A stretch of 52,859 bases of DNA from an uncultured Parasphingopyxis sp. Its GTDB lineage: Bacteria; Pseudomonadota; Alphaproteobacteria; Sphingomonadales; Sphingomonadaceae. Each line of letters starts with the position of its first letter. Positions within the stretch are counted from its first letter, which is position 1. Both the position numbers and the translations under genes were made by a program. Shown in pieces: positions 27,016-35,279 of this stretch. Under the pieces are notes generated by a model. The model had not been told where the DNA came from and searched no databases. It was given only the letters and a program-made list of their open reading frames with translations. The stretch spans positions 1 through 52,859 of the forward strand of contig NZ_CAKZNF010000074.1 of NCBI RefSeq assembly GCF_937129435.1, in the 5' to 3' direction.

Positions 27016-28593
27016 TTAACCGTAGAACGGCGTGACGAGGCAGGAGAGCAGCGAGTCGCCGGTATCCTGATCGTCCGAACCGAACAGGCCGCAGGTCCAG
27101 CCCTCCGTCCACGGCGTCGCGCCCTGTGCGACCGCGCCGATATAGGTCACGGTCTGGATCGAGGGGTCGGTGAACGCGGTCACGGCGGTCTCGGCCGGCC
27201 CGTTCACGAAGCCGTCGGTCAGCGAATTGTTGAAGTTCGCATTGTTGTTAGCGCCCATGTTGAACAGCGTCTGGATCTGCGCGACCGTGATGTTGCCATC
27301 GTCCGTGAAGGCGGTCGTGCAGTCGAGGACAACCGACTGATAGTCGGGCCCGGCCGCAACCGTCTCGTCGTCATCGAGATCGAGGCACTGGTTCTTGCCG
27401 ACGATGACGCCGTTCCAAAGATTGCCGCGAATACCCTCGCGCTGCAGCACGCCGCGATCGCCGGTGCCACCGCCACCGTAGAAGGTAAAGTTGGCAAAGG
27501 TCGGGTTGGAGCGGGGCAGATCGTCGAACTTGGAGTCCGATTCGATGTAATGGTCGCCACCGGCCGCGCGCTGGCGGACGATGATGAACTGGTTGACGCC
27601 GGTATAGCCGGAGTCGACGTCGAGGCTGTCATCGTCGGCACCCGTGATGACGAGGTGATCGCCGTCCACCGTGCCGCCGAACCATTCAATGCCGTCGTCC
27701 GAGCTGTTGTGGACCTGGATGTAGCTGAACTCGGTGCCCGAACCGACGCCGCCCATCGAGATGCCGTTGAGTTCGTTACCGGTCGAAACCTCGAAGCCGG
27801 GATAGCGGACCTGGACGTAACGCATGGTGCCGCTGTCGTCGTTCGGCTGGTCGCCGCCGTAGAATGCGCCGGTCGTACCTTCGATCGCCGTCTGGCAATC
27901 CGCAGCACCACCCGTGGCACCCGAAGCGTCGCAGTCGTTGATCGGGCCGCGGCCGAGAATGACGAGACCGCCGAACAGGCCGATCGAGTCGGCGTTGACG
28001 GTGCCTGAACCATCGGTTTCATTGTTGAAGTTGGCGCGCGCCGTGAAGACGATCGGCTGCGACGCCGTACCGATGGCGTTGAGCTGCGAACCGCGCTGGA
28101 CGAGCAGGAAGTCCGCCGTACCGGCGCCGATGAAGGTCACGCCGGGATCGACGTTGAGAACGCCCTGCGTACCGCCGGCCGCCATGCCGTCTCCGCCGAC
28201 ATCGACACCGACTTCGACGCGGCCGCCGAGCGAGTAGACGACGCCATCGAGGCGCTCGATGTTGACCGTGCCGGTAATGACGCCGGCGATCTGGCAGATG
28301 CGGAAATCGACCGAACCGTCGTCATCGCCGTCGATCGTGCCGGCGTTGGTCGTGCCCATCGGGCAGTCGGCTGCCGGGGTGATGTTCTCGAAACGCGCGC
28401 CGGTCGGCGTCGGCGTGGGAGTGGGCGTAGGGGTCGGGGTCGGAGTCGGAGTGGGAGTCGGCGTCGGGGCCGGAGGAGCCGGCGGCGTGACGACGATGAT
28501 ATTGCCTTCACCCGGCGATGCGACATCGTCGGCACCGCAGGCAGCAAGAGGAATGGCGGCGCTCATCAAGAGCAGAAGACGCGTGCGAGACAT
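27016..28593 (-). CDS. Large surface-type lipoprotein with Pro-Thr linker
   Basis: A 525-residue lipoprotein. The lipobox LAAC puts the acylated Cys at residue 19, followed by GADD (no Asp at +2). An 11-fold Pro-Thr linker spans residues 43-64. The rest is Gly/Asn/Asp-rich with many short strands (TFIGAGTADFLLVQRGSQL, SDDGIEWFGGTVDGDHLVI), which suggests a right-handed beta-helix. Paired cysteines (DC...IC, DC...DC, QCLDL...LDC, TCGLF...LLSC) could form disulphides. AGGGG stands eight bases before the ATG at 28593. It is the first gene of a probable operon with the TonB receptor. Caulobacter ElpS is a secreted lipoprotein made under phosphate starvation; similarity to it is an idea from context, not alignment. 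Confidence 0.87.
   Translation of the reverse strand: MSRTRLLLLMSAAIPLAACGADDVASPGEGNIIVVTPPAPPAPTPTPTPTPTPTPTPTPTPTPTGARFENITPAADCPMGTTNAGTIDGDDDGSVDFRICQIAGVITGTVNIERLDGVVYSLGGRVEVGVDVGGDGMAAGGTQGVLNVDPGVTFIGAGTADFLLVQRGSQLNAIGTASQPIVFTARANFNNETDGSGTVNADSIGLFGGLVILGRGPINDCDASGATGGAADCQTAIEGTTGAFYGGDQPNDDSGTMRYVQVRYPGFEVSTGNELNGISMGGVGSGTEFSYIQVHNSSDDGIEWFGGTVDGDHLVITGADDDSLDVDSGYTGVNQFIIVRQRAAGGDHYIESDSKFDDLPRSNPTFANFTFYGGGGTGDRGVLQREGIRGNLWNGVIVGKNQCLDLDDDETVAAGPDYQSVVLDCTTAFTDDGNITVAQIQTLFNMGANNNANFNNSLTDGFVNGPAETAVTAFTDPSIQTVTYIGAVAQGATPWTEGWTCGLFGSDDQDTGDSLLSCLVTPFYG
28402..28467 (-). repeat. Eleven Pro-Thr codon pairs (6-bp tandem repeat) in lipoprotein gene
   Basis: Sixty-six bases of degenerate 6-bp units (CCG/CCC/CCT-ACG/ACC/ACT) encode eleven Pro-Thr pairs just after the lipid anchor. 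The synonymous codons vary, so the repeat is conserved at protein level, as for a rigid stalk, but it could still change copy number by slippage. Confidence 0.9.
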
Positions 28594-28684
28594 TTAATAT
28601 ACCCCTTTGTGGACCGGAATTCAGATCGGAACCGGCACGCGAATCCCTGAATGCGCCCCGTGTTCTGCGGCGCAGGTAGATGCG

Positions 28685-28728
28685 GGGAATGATGCTTTGA
28701 TGACTCGTAAATGATGGTTGGATGACAG
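28685..28728 (-). promoter_or_regulatory. Four tandem 11-bp Pho-box-like repeats upstream of lipoprotein gene
   Basis: Read on the minus strand, four TCAT cores occur exactly 11 bases apart (28725-28722, 28714-28711, 28703-28700, 28692-28689) within CTGTCAT, CCATCAT, GAGTCAT and GCATCAT. The first is a perfect PhoB half-site. PhoB binds 7-bp direct repeats in 11-bp units, so this looks like two Pho boxes in tandem. The array lies 96 bases before the lipoprotein start and after the end of the GspC-like gene. Confidence 0.7.
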
Positions 28729-28778
28729 CGAATGCAACCTGGCTGTCACAAACGCTGCAGCGCAGCAGCAACCGGTCG

Positions 28779-29579
28779 TTAGCGCGGCTCGGCCATCACC
28801 GTCTGCCGCCGGCCGTCGCGAATTATTTCTATTGGCACCGGTTCGTCGCCGGCCAGCTCGCGGGGAATCCGCTCGACATCGTCGGGGCTTTCCAGTTCGG
28901 TGCCGCCGACTCGCAGGACACGGTCGCCCGGCTGCAGGCCCAGCGCGGCAAAGGCGGACGGCACGCGGCCGCGCGTGATCGTAAAGCCGGCGCCATCCTG
29001 CGCCGCCTGCATCCCGGCCTGATACTGTACGGCCTCCCGGCTCAGCGCGTCGGCGGTGCTCGGCCGGTTCGGCTGGCGTCCGCCCGGCGTCGCGCCCGAT
29101 GCAACGGGCGAACGGGGAACGGCATCGAGAAAGGCGATGCGGACCTCCGTCCCGCGTTCATCGACAATGATGTGATCGGCGCCGATCGATACAAGACGCA
29201 AGCCCGGCTCGATATCGCGACCGACGCGCACGAGCCGCTGCGCGCCGCCAACCGAGACGATCGCCGATCCGTCCGTCGCCCCGCCCATCACGCCGTGGAG
29301 CACAACCTGCGACGACGAAGCGCCCGGTGCGGCGGCGGGAGAAGTGGTCACGGTTTGCGGTGCAGGCTGGGGCGGTGCAGGCGGCGGGGCGACGGCGGGT
29401 GCCGGTGCCCCTGCTTCGGACGCGGCCGTCTCGTCCCCGCCCATCGACCACAGAATCACCAGCAGCAACAGCGCCGCGACTCCGGCGAGGATCGCCAAAC
29501 GCTTCGGCGATGTCGGCGCATCGGGATCGTAGGAGAGCCAGCCGCTCTTCGTTTCCCTCAAGGCGGGATCGGGAGTCAT
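28779..29579 (-). CDS. GspC-like type II secretion protein with PDZ domain
   Basis: A 266-residue inner-membrane protein with the architecture of GspC. It has a short cytoplasmic N-terminus, one transmembrane helix (LAILAGVAALLLLVILWSM, about 28-46) and a long Ala/Pro linker. An HR-like beta domain follows (LHGVMGGATDGSAIVSVGG, VGRDIEPGLRLVSIGADHIIV), and last a PDZ domain (GRVPSAFAALGLQPGDRVLRVGGTELES). In type II secretion, GspC links the inner-membrane platform to the secretin and helps choose cargo. No other secretion gene is in the window, so it is either an orphan or a remnant of a dispersed system. It precedes the lipoprotein gene on the same strand; the Pho-box-like array lies between them. 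Confidence 0.85.
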   Translation of the reverse strand: MTPDPALRETKSGWLSYDPDAPTSPKRLAILAGVAALLLLVILWSMGGDETAASEAGAPAPAVAPPPAPPQPAPQTVTTSPAAAPGASSSQVVLHGVMGGATDGSAIVSVGGAQRLVRVGRDIEPGLRLVSIGADHIIVDERGTEVRIAFLDAVPRSPVASGATPGGRQPNRPSTADALSREAVQYQAGMQAAQDGAGFTITRGRVPSAFAALGLQPGDRVLRVGGTELESPDDVERIPRELAGDEPVPIEIIRDGRRQTVMAEPR

Positions 29580-29684
29580 CGCATCGCGCTATAACGCCAA
29601 AATGACCGCGATGTGACGAAAACGCTCTTGCCATGGTGCGATGCGAAGCCACACTAAGGGACAGAGACGCAGCAGGAGCGCGGA

Positions 29685-31625
29685 ATGAGCGAGCAGGATA
29701 TCTACCCCGTCCCCGACGCATGGGCCAAGCGCGCCTATGCCGATGCGGCGGATTACGAACAGCTCTACGGCCGCTCGCTCGCCGATCCAGGGACCTTCTG
29801 GCTCGAACAGGCAAAGCGGCTCGACTGGATCAAGCGTCCCGAGATCGCCGGCGACTGGAGCTTCGATGCGTCGGACTTCCACATCAACTGGTTCACCGAC
29901 GGCAAGATCAACGTGTCGGCCAACTGCCTCGACCGGCATCTGGCCGAGCGCGGCGACACCACGGCGATCATCTGGGAGCCCGACGATCCGGCGGAAGAGG
30001 CCAAGACCTTCACCTATCGCGAGCTCCATGCCGAAGTCTGCCGTTTTGCGAACGTCCTGAAGGCACAGGGCGTCCAGCGCGGCGACCGGATCACCATCTA
30101 CCTGCCGATGATCCCCGAGGCGGCCTTCGCGCTGCTCGCCTGCGCGCGGATCGGCGCGGTGCATTCGGTCGTCTTCGGCGGCTTCTCACCCGAAGCGCTT
30201 GCCGGCCGGATCAACGATTGCGAGAGCACATGCGTCATCACCGCCGATGAGGGCCGGCGCGGCGGCAAGCCGGTGCCGCTCAAGGCCAATGTCGACAAAG
30301 CGTTCGGCCACGCACCGGGCATCAAGACCGTCATCACCGTGAAGGCGACGGGCGGCGATGTGGCGATGACCGAAGGCCGCGACGTCTGGTATCACGAAGC
30401 GGCGGCAGGCGTGGACGCCAACTGCCCGCCCGAACCCATGGGCGCGGAAGACCCGCTCTTCATCCTCTACACCTCGGGTTCGACGGGGAAGCCCAAGGGT
30501 GTGCTGCACACAAGCGGCGGCTATCTGCTCTGGGCGTCGCTAACACACCATTATGTCTTCGATTACAAGCGGGGCGAGATTTACTGGTGCGCCGCCGATA
30601 TCGGTTGGGTCACGGGACACAGCTATATCGTCTACGGTCCGCTCGCGAACGGCGCGACGACGGTGATGTACGAGGGCGTCCCCAACTGGCCGACGCCGAG
30701 CCGGATATGGGAGGTGTGCGACCGGCACCAGGTCAACACCCTCTTCACCGCCCCCACCGCGATCCGCGCGCTGATGCGCGAGGGCGACGAGCATGTGACC
30801 CGCACATCGCGCGAGAGCCTGCGCCTTCTCGGCACGGTCGGCGAGCCGATCAACCCGGAAGCGTGGCGCTGGTATTACGAAGTCGGCGGCGACAGCCGCT
30901 GCCCGATCGTCGACACCTGGTGGCAGACCGAAACCGGCGCGGCGATGATCACGCCGCTTCCCGGCGCGACGGCCCTCAAGCCCGGTTCGGCAACCAAACC
31001 GTTCTTCGGCGTCGAACCGCAGATCGTCGATGCCGAGGGGCAGGTCCAGCACGGCGCCACCGAGGGCAATCTGTGCATCACCCGCAGCTGGCCCGGCCAG
31101 ATGCGGACCGTCTATGGCGATCACAAGCGTTTCTTCGACACCTATTTCACAACCTATCCCGGCAAATATTTCACCGGCGACGGCTGCCGCCGCGACGAGG
31201 ACGGCTATTACTGGATCACCGGCCGCGTCGACGACGTCATCAACGTGTCGGGTCACCGGATGGGCACCGCCGAGGTCGAAAGCGCGCTTGTGCTCCATGA
31301 ACAGGTGTCCGAAGCAGCCGTCGTCGGTATGCCGCACGAGGTGAAGGGACAGGGCATCTACGCCTATGTGACGCTCAAGGCCGACGCGGAGCCCAGCGAA
31401 GATCTGCGCAGGGAACTCGTCCAATGGGTCCGCACCGAAATCGGCCCGATCGCGACGCCCGACGCCATCCAGTTCACCCCCGCCCTGCCCAAGACCCGCT
31501 CGGGCAAGATCATGCGCCGCATCCTCCGCAAGATCGCCGAGGGCGACACGTCGAGTCTCGGCGACACGTCGACGCTCGCCGATCCCGCGGTGGTCGACGA
31601 GTTGGTGGCGAACAGGGTCGGTTAG
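29685..31625 (+). CDS. acs: Acetyl-coenzyme A synthetase
   Basis: The AMP-forming enzyme that converts acetate, ATP and CoA to acetyl-CoA. It is 646 residues long, the standard length. The adenylate P-loop [12 protein letters not shown], the core [18 protein letters not shown] and the hinge region [19 protein letters not shown] are present. The C-terminal catalytic and regulatory lysine is Lys608 in [15 protein letters not shown], equivalent to the acetylation-controlled Lys609 in Salmonella. AGGAG is six bases before the ATG. It is divergent from the GspC-like gene and followed after 13 bases by a FAD oxidoreductase. Confidence 0.97.
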   Translation: MSEQDIYPVPDAWAKRAYADAADYEQLYGRSLADPGTFWLEQAKRLDWIKRPEIAGDWSFDASDFHINWFTDGKINVSANCLDRHLAERGDTTAIIWEPDDPAEEAKTFTYRELHAEVCRFANVLKAQGVQRGDRITIYLPMIPEAAFALLACARIGAVHSVVFGGFSPEALAGRINDCESTCVITADEGRRGGKPVPLKANVDKAFGHAPGIKTVITVKATGGDVAMTEGRDVWYHEAAAGVDANCPPEPMGAEDPLFILYTSGSTGKPKGVLHTSGGYLLWASLTHHYVFDYKRGEIYWCAADIGWVTGHSYIVYGPLANGATTVMYEGVPNWPTPSRIWEVCDRHQVNTLFTAPTAIRALMREGDEHVTRTSRESLRLLGTVGEPINPEAWRWYYEVGGDSRCPIVDTWWQTETGAAMITPLPGATALKPGSATKPFFGVEPQIVDAEGQVQHGATEGNLCITRSWPGQMRTVYGDHKRFFDTYFTTYPGKYFTGDGCRRDEDGYYWITGRVDDVINVSGHRMGTAEVESALVLHEQVSEAAVVGMPHEVKGQGIYAYVTLKADAEPSEDLRRELVQWVRTEIGPIATPDAIQFTPALPKTRSGKIMRRILRKIAEGDTSSLGDTSTLADPAVVDELVANRVG

Positions 31626-31638
31626 GGAGCGGCGCGCA

Positions 31639-32784
31639 ATGCGCCAGGTCGACACCCTCATCATTGGCGGCGGCATTGCCGGGCTTTCGGCAGCCGCCCG
31701 ATTGGCGCGGCATGGCGAGACGGTGGTGCTCGAGGCTGAAAGCCAGCCCGGCTATCACGCGTCGGGGCGCAGCGTAACCTTCTGCCATTTCGGCCTGGGC
31801 GATGGTCTTGTGAAGGCGCTGACCGCTGTCAGCCGCGAGACTTTCGCCGCGCCAATATCGGAGGGTGAGACGCCGGTCGCACATCGCCACCCTGCGCTGC
31901 ACATCGCGCGGGCCGATCAGGCGGCCGAGGTCGACGCGCTCGAAAAGGTCCACCGCGCCCTGTCGCCCGATTATCACCGGTTGAGCGGCAAAGAGGCGGC
32001 GAAGATCGTGCCGCTGCGAACCGGCGGCGAAGCGGCGACAGCCTTCGCGCTGCTCGATCCGAACGGTTTCAAGCTCGACCCTCACGCGATGCTCCAGCGC
32101 CATATCGCGGCGCTGCGCGAGGCGGGCGGCACGCTCGTCACCGATGCGCGCGCCACCGCGATTCGCCGCGACGGCGGGCGCTGGGTCGTCGACACGATGG
32201 ACGAGAGCTATGCGACCACCCGCCTGATCAATGCCGCTGGCGCATGGGCCGACCAAGTCGCCGCCATGGCCGGCGTCGCGCCAATCGGTATCGAACCACG
32301 CCGCCGAACGGTGATCTCGTTCAACGGGCCGGGCGATACGGATGTCTCCGCCTGGCCGTTCACCAAGACGATCGGCGAGGGCTTCTATTTCCTGCCCGAA
32401 GGCACCGACCGATTGCTGGCATCACCGCAGGACGAGACCGTTTCCGAGCCGTGCGATGCCAGCCCCGAGGAGATCGACATCGCGACCATTGCCTGGCGGA
32501 TCGAGGAGGCGACGACGATGACCGTCCCGCGCATCGCGCACCGCTGGGCGGGGCTTCGAAGCTTCGCGCCCGACGAGCGCCCCGTGGTCGGCTACGATCC
32601 CGACGCGCCCGGCTTTTTCTGGTTGGCCGGCCAAGGCGGGTTCGGTCTGCAAACCTCCCCCGCCCTATCGCTAGCCGCCGAAGCGCTGGCGATGGAGCTG
32701 GAATGGCCCGAAAACCTGAAACGGGGAGGTATCGGTATGCAGGACCTCGAACCGAAAAGACTCCGCGAACGACGATCTGCGTGA
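31639..32784 (+). CDS. FAD-dependent oxidoreductase of the glycine/D-amino-acid oxidase (DAO) family
   Basis: A 381-residue flavoprotein. The N-terminal dinucleotide fold reads TLIIGGGIAGLSAAARLARHG with the ribose-binding Glu in VVLEAESQPG, followed by HASGRSVTFCHFGLG. The C-terminal WAGLRSFAPDERPVVGYDPD and GQGGFGLQTSPALS are typical of DadA-like amine oxidases. It probably oxidises an amine or amino acid with oxygen or the respiratory chain as acceptor; the substrate is open. Frameshift or truncation is not seen. It sits between acs and a sulfotransferase on the same strand. Confidence 0.9.
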   Translation: MRQVDTLIIGGGIAGLSAAARLARHGETVVLEAESQPGYHASGRSVTFCHFGLGDGLVKALTAVSRETFAAPISEGETPVAHRHPALHIARADQAAEVDALEKVHRALSPDYHRLSGKEAAKIVPLRTGGEAATAFALLDPNGFKLDPHAMLQRHIAALREAGGTLVTDARATAIRRDGGRWVVDTMDESYATTRLINAAGAWADQVAAMAGVAPIGIEPRRRTVISFNGPGDTDVSAWPFTKTIGEGFYFLPEGTDRLLASPQDETVSEPCDASPEEIDIATIAWRIEEATTMTVPRIAHRWAGLRSFAPDERPVVGYDPDAPGFFWLAGQGGFGLQTSPALSLAAEALAMELEWPENLKRGGIGMQDLEPKRLRERRSA

Positions 32785-32839
32785 TAAAATGTCAGCCGCG
32801 AGCGGGAGCGCATTCTCCCGCCGGGGGAATTGCCGGATC

Positions 32840-33745
32840 ATGGAACATGCCATCGCCTGGCCCGTGAAGACGCGGGAGATGCACAGCCATCATTTCGATT
32901 CGACCGTTTGGAACGACTTAACATTCCGCGACGATGACATCGTCATTGCGACTTATGCCAAATCCGGCACGACTTGGGTCCAGCAGATCGTCTCGCAGCT
33001 CATTTTTCAAGGCGACGTGCCGGGGGCCATCGGCGATATCTCGCCTTGGGTAGATCTACGAGTGCCGCCCAAAGAGGTGAAGCTCGAGGCGCTGGAAGCG
33101 CAAACGCACCGGCGCTTCCTGAAGACGCACCTCCCCGTCGATGCCCTGCGCTTTAGTCGAGACGCCAAATATATCTATATCGGACGCGACGGACGCGACG
33201 TCGTCTGGAGCTTCTTCAACCATTTCCGCAACGGCAACGACGAACTCTACGCCGCGCTCAACGACACGCCCGGCCTCGTCGGCCCGCCGATGCCGCGGCT
33301 GCCCGACGATGTCCACGCCGTTTATCGCGAATGGTTCGACCAAGACGGATCGCCCTTGTGGTCGTTCTGGGAAAATATTCGCAGCTGGTGGGAAATCCGC
33401 AATCTTCCCAATGTCATGCTGCTGCACTTCGCCGACCTGAAGTCGGATATGGAACGCGAGATGCGGACGATCGCGAACTTCCTGGAAATCACGATCCCCG
33501 AGCAACTGTGGCCAACGCTCGTCGAACATTGCGGTTTCGCGCATATGAAGGCGAATGCAGACCAATCCGCGCCTCTCGGCGGCACATTATGGAATGGAGG
33601 CGGCGCGACCTTCATCAACAAGGGCACCAACGGCCGCTGGCGCGACACACTGACAGCGGAGGAATGTGCAGCCTATGAGGCACGGGCCGTGGCCGAACTC
33701 GGGGAGGACTGCGCACGCTGGCTACGTGACGGCAGCATCGCCTGA
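32840..33745 (+). CDS. PAPS-dependent sulfotransferase of cytosolic type
   Basis: A 301-residue enzyme that transfers sulfate from PAPS to a hydroxyl or amine. The 5'-phosphosulfate loop YAKSGTTW is at 39-46, the KTHLPVD segment holds the catalytic His97, and the 3'-phosphate motif YIGRDGRDVVWS includes Arg116 and Ser124. A C-terminal NKGTNGRWRDTLT replaces the RKGxxGDWKxxF of animal SULTs. The ATG at 32840 gives the expected N-terminus and has GGGGGA 11 bases upstream; an alternative ATG at 32789 would add 17 residues. It is closer in motif to eukaryotic cytosolic sulfotransferases than to NodH or Stf0. Its acceptor is unknown. Confidence 0.9.
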   Translation: MEHAIAWPVKTREMHSHHFDSTVWNDLTFRDDDIVIATYAKSGTTWVQQIVSQLIFQGDVPGAIGDISPWVDLRVPPKEVKLEALEAQTHRRFLKTHLPVDALRFSRDAKYIYIGRDGRDVVWSFFNHFRNGNDELYAALNDTPGLVGPPMPRLPDDVHAVYREWFDQDGSPLWSFWENIRSWWEIRNLPNVMLLHFADLKSDMEREMRTIANFLEITIPEQLWPTLVEHCGFAHMKANADQSAPLGGTLWNGGGATFINKGTNGRWRDTLTAEECAAYEARAVAELGEDCARWLRDGSIA

Positions 33746-33748
33746 CCG

Positions 33749-35098
33749 TTATTTCAGCAACACCAGCTCTTCCGCCATCGTCGGGTGAAGCGCGACGACG
33801 TTGTCGAAATCGGCCTTGGTCAGCCCCGCCTTCACCGCGACCGCCGCCGCCTGAAGGATCTCCGGCGCGTCGGGCCCGATCATGTGCAGGCCGACGATCT
33901 TGCCGGTCTCGGCATCGGTGATCATCTTGTAGAGCGCGCGCTCGTTGCGTTCGGCCAGCACGTTCTTCATCGCGCGGAAATCCGATGTGTAGACCTTGAT
34001 CGATCCCAGCGTGTTGCGCGCCTCGCCTTCGGTCATGCCGACGCCGGCCATGGGGGGGTGGCTGAACACGGCCGAGGGGATGCAGTCATAGTCGACCGTG
34101 GTCGGCTTGTCGTTGAACACGGTGTCGGCAAAGGCCTGCCCCTCGCGGATTGCGACCGGCGTCAGCTGCACCCGGTTGGTCACGTCGCCGACGGCATAGA
34201 TACTGTCGCAGCTGGTCTTCGAATATTCGTCGACCGTGATCGCACCCTTGTCGTCCAGTTCGACATTTGCGCTGTCCAGGCCGAGATTTTCCGTATTCGG
34301 AACCCGGCCGGTCGCGAACAGGACGAGATCGACATCCATGTCCGAATGGCCCGGCATCGTGACGTGGAGGCTGCCGTCCTCGTTCTTCTCGATCTTTTCG
34401 ATTTCGCAATGAAAACGGAAATCGATGCCCTTGGTCATGGAGAGCTGCAGCAACCGGTCGCGGATCGACTGGTCGTATTGGCGCAGGATGACGTCGGAGC
34501 GGTTCACCAGCGTCACTTCGCAGGCGAATTCGTGGAGGATACCGGCGAACTCGTTGGCGATATAGCCGCCGCCCGCGATCAGAGCGCGCTTCGGCATCTC
34601 GTCCAGATGGAACATCTCGTTCGAGCTGACGGCATGTTCGATGCCGGGGATATCGGGCATATGCGGCCGCGCGCCGACGGCGACGAGGATGTATTTCGCC
34701 GTCTTCGTCTCGCCCGACGCCAGCTTCACCTCGTGCGGACCGGCAACGGTTGCGCGTTCGAGGATGATCTCGACATCATGGCTTTCGAGCGTGTTCGTAT
34801 AGGCGCCGTTGAGCCGTTCGACCTCTGCGAGCACATTGTCTCGCAGAGTGGGCCAGTCGAACGCGCAGTCCTCGGGCACCTGCCAGCCGAAACGGGTCGC
34901 GTCCTTCAGGTCCTCGGCGAAATGCGCCCCATAGACGAGCAGCTTTTTCGGCACGCAGCCGCGGATGACGCAGGTCCCGCCGACCTGATGATCCTCGGCG
35001 ATCGCGACCTTTGCGCCATGCGCGGCGGACACACGCGCCGCGCGCACGCCGCCCGATCCTGCGCCAATCACGAAAAGGTCATAGTCATAATCTGCCAT
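33749..35098 (-). CDS. gor: Glutathione-disulfide reductase
   Basis: The flavoenzyme that regenerates glutathione with NADPH. It is 449 residues long, the usual size for the bacterial and plant type. The FAD motif IGAGSGGVRAARVSAAHGAK leads to the redox disulphide Cys43/Cys48 in GGTCVIRGCVPKKLLVYGA. The NADPH fold begins ALIAGGGYIANEFAGI and the dimer-interface end carries the catalytic His in VALHPTMAEELV. Together with ggt, fghA and msrC in this window it shows a glutathione-based redox system. It is convergent with the sulfotransferase gene (3-base gap). Confidence 0.96.
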   Translation of the reverse strand: MADYDYDLFVIGAGSGGVRAARVSAAHGAKVAIAEDHQVGGTCVIRGCVPKKLLVYGAHFAEDLKDATRFGWQVPEDCAFDWPTLRDNVLAEVERLNGAYTNTLESHDVEIILERATVAGPHEVKLASGETKTAKYILVAVGARPHMPDIPGIEHAVSSNEMFHLDEMPKRALIAGGGYIANEFAGILHEFACEVTLVNRSDVILRQYDQSIRDRLLQLSMTKGIDFRFHCEIEKIEKNEDGSLHVTMPGHSDMDVDLVLFATGRVPNTENLGLDSANVELDDKGAITVDEYSKTSCDSIYAVGDVTNRVQLTPVAIREGQAFADTVFNDKPTTVDYDCIPSAVFSHPPMAGVGMTEGEARNTLGSIKVYTSDFRAMKNVLAERNERALYKMITDAETGKIVGLHMIGPDAPEILQAAAVAVKAGLTKADFDNVVALHPTMAEELVLLK

Positions 35099-35200
35099 TG
35101 TCGGCCCCTGCTGGTGTTCCGGTCGCGTTCGATCTGGGGAGCGTGGCGGTTACACGCAATGCAATTCTCCCGATCAGTGTGAACGGTTGCGGCCCAACGC

Positions 35201-35235
35201 AAAAAAAGGGCGGCGGGATCGAACCCGCCGCCCTT
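35201..35235 (-). terminator. Rho-independent terminator after the RcnB/glycine-zipper gene
   Basis: On the minus strand a perfect 10-bp GGGCGGCGGG stem (35224-35233 with 35208-35217) has a 6-base loop and is followed by seven T. It starts 45 bases after the stop codon at 35280 and isolates this gene from gor. Confidence 0.92.
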
Positions 35236-35279
35236 GTGCGAGGCGCTTCCCCCCAGACGCGCCTCCTTATGATGTCCGC

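Noticed and set aside
28402..28467. Short tandem repeat considered as a possible CRISPR or VNTR locus
   Set aside because: The 6-bp units are in frame, encode Pro-Thr pairs and have no spacers; it is a protein linker.
35201..35235. GGTTCGATCC within the hairpin, resembling a tRNA T-arm
   Set aside because: There is no acceptor, D or anticodon arm around it; the perfect stem with seven T marks a terminator.
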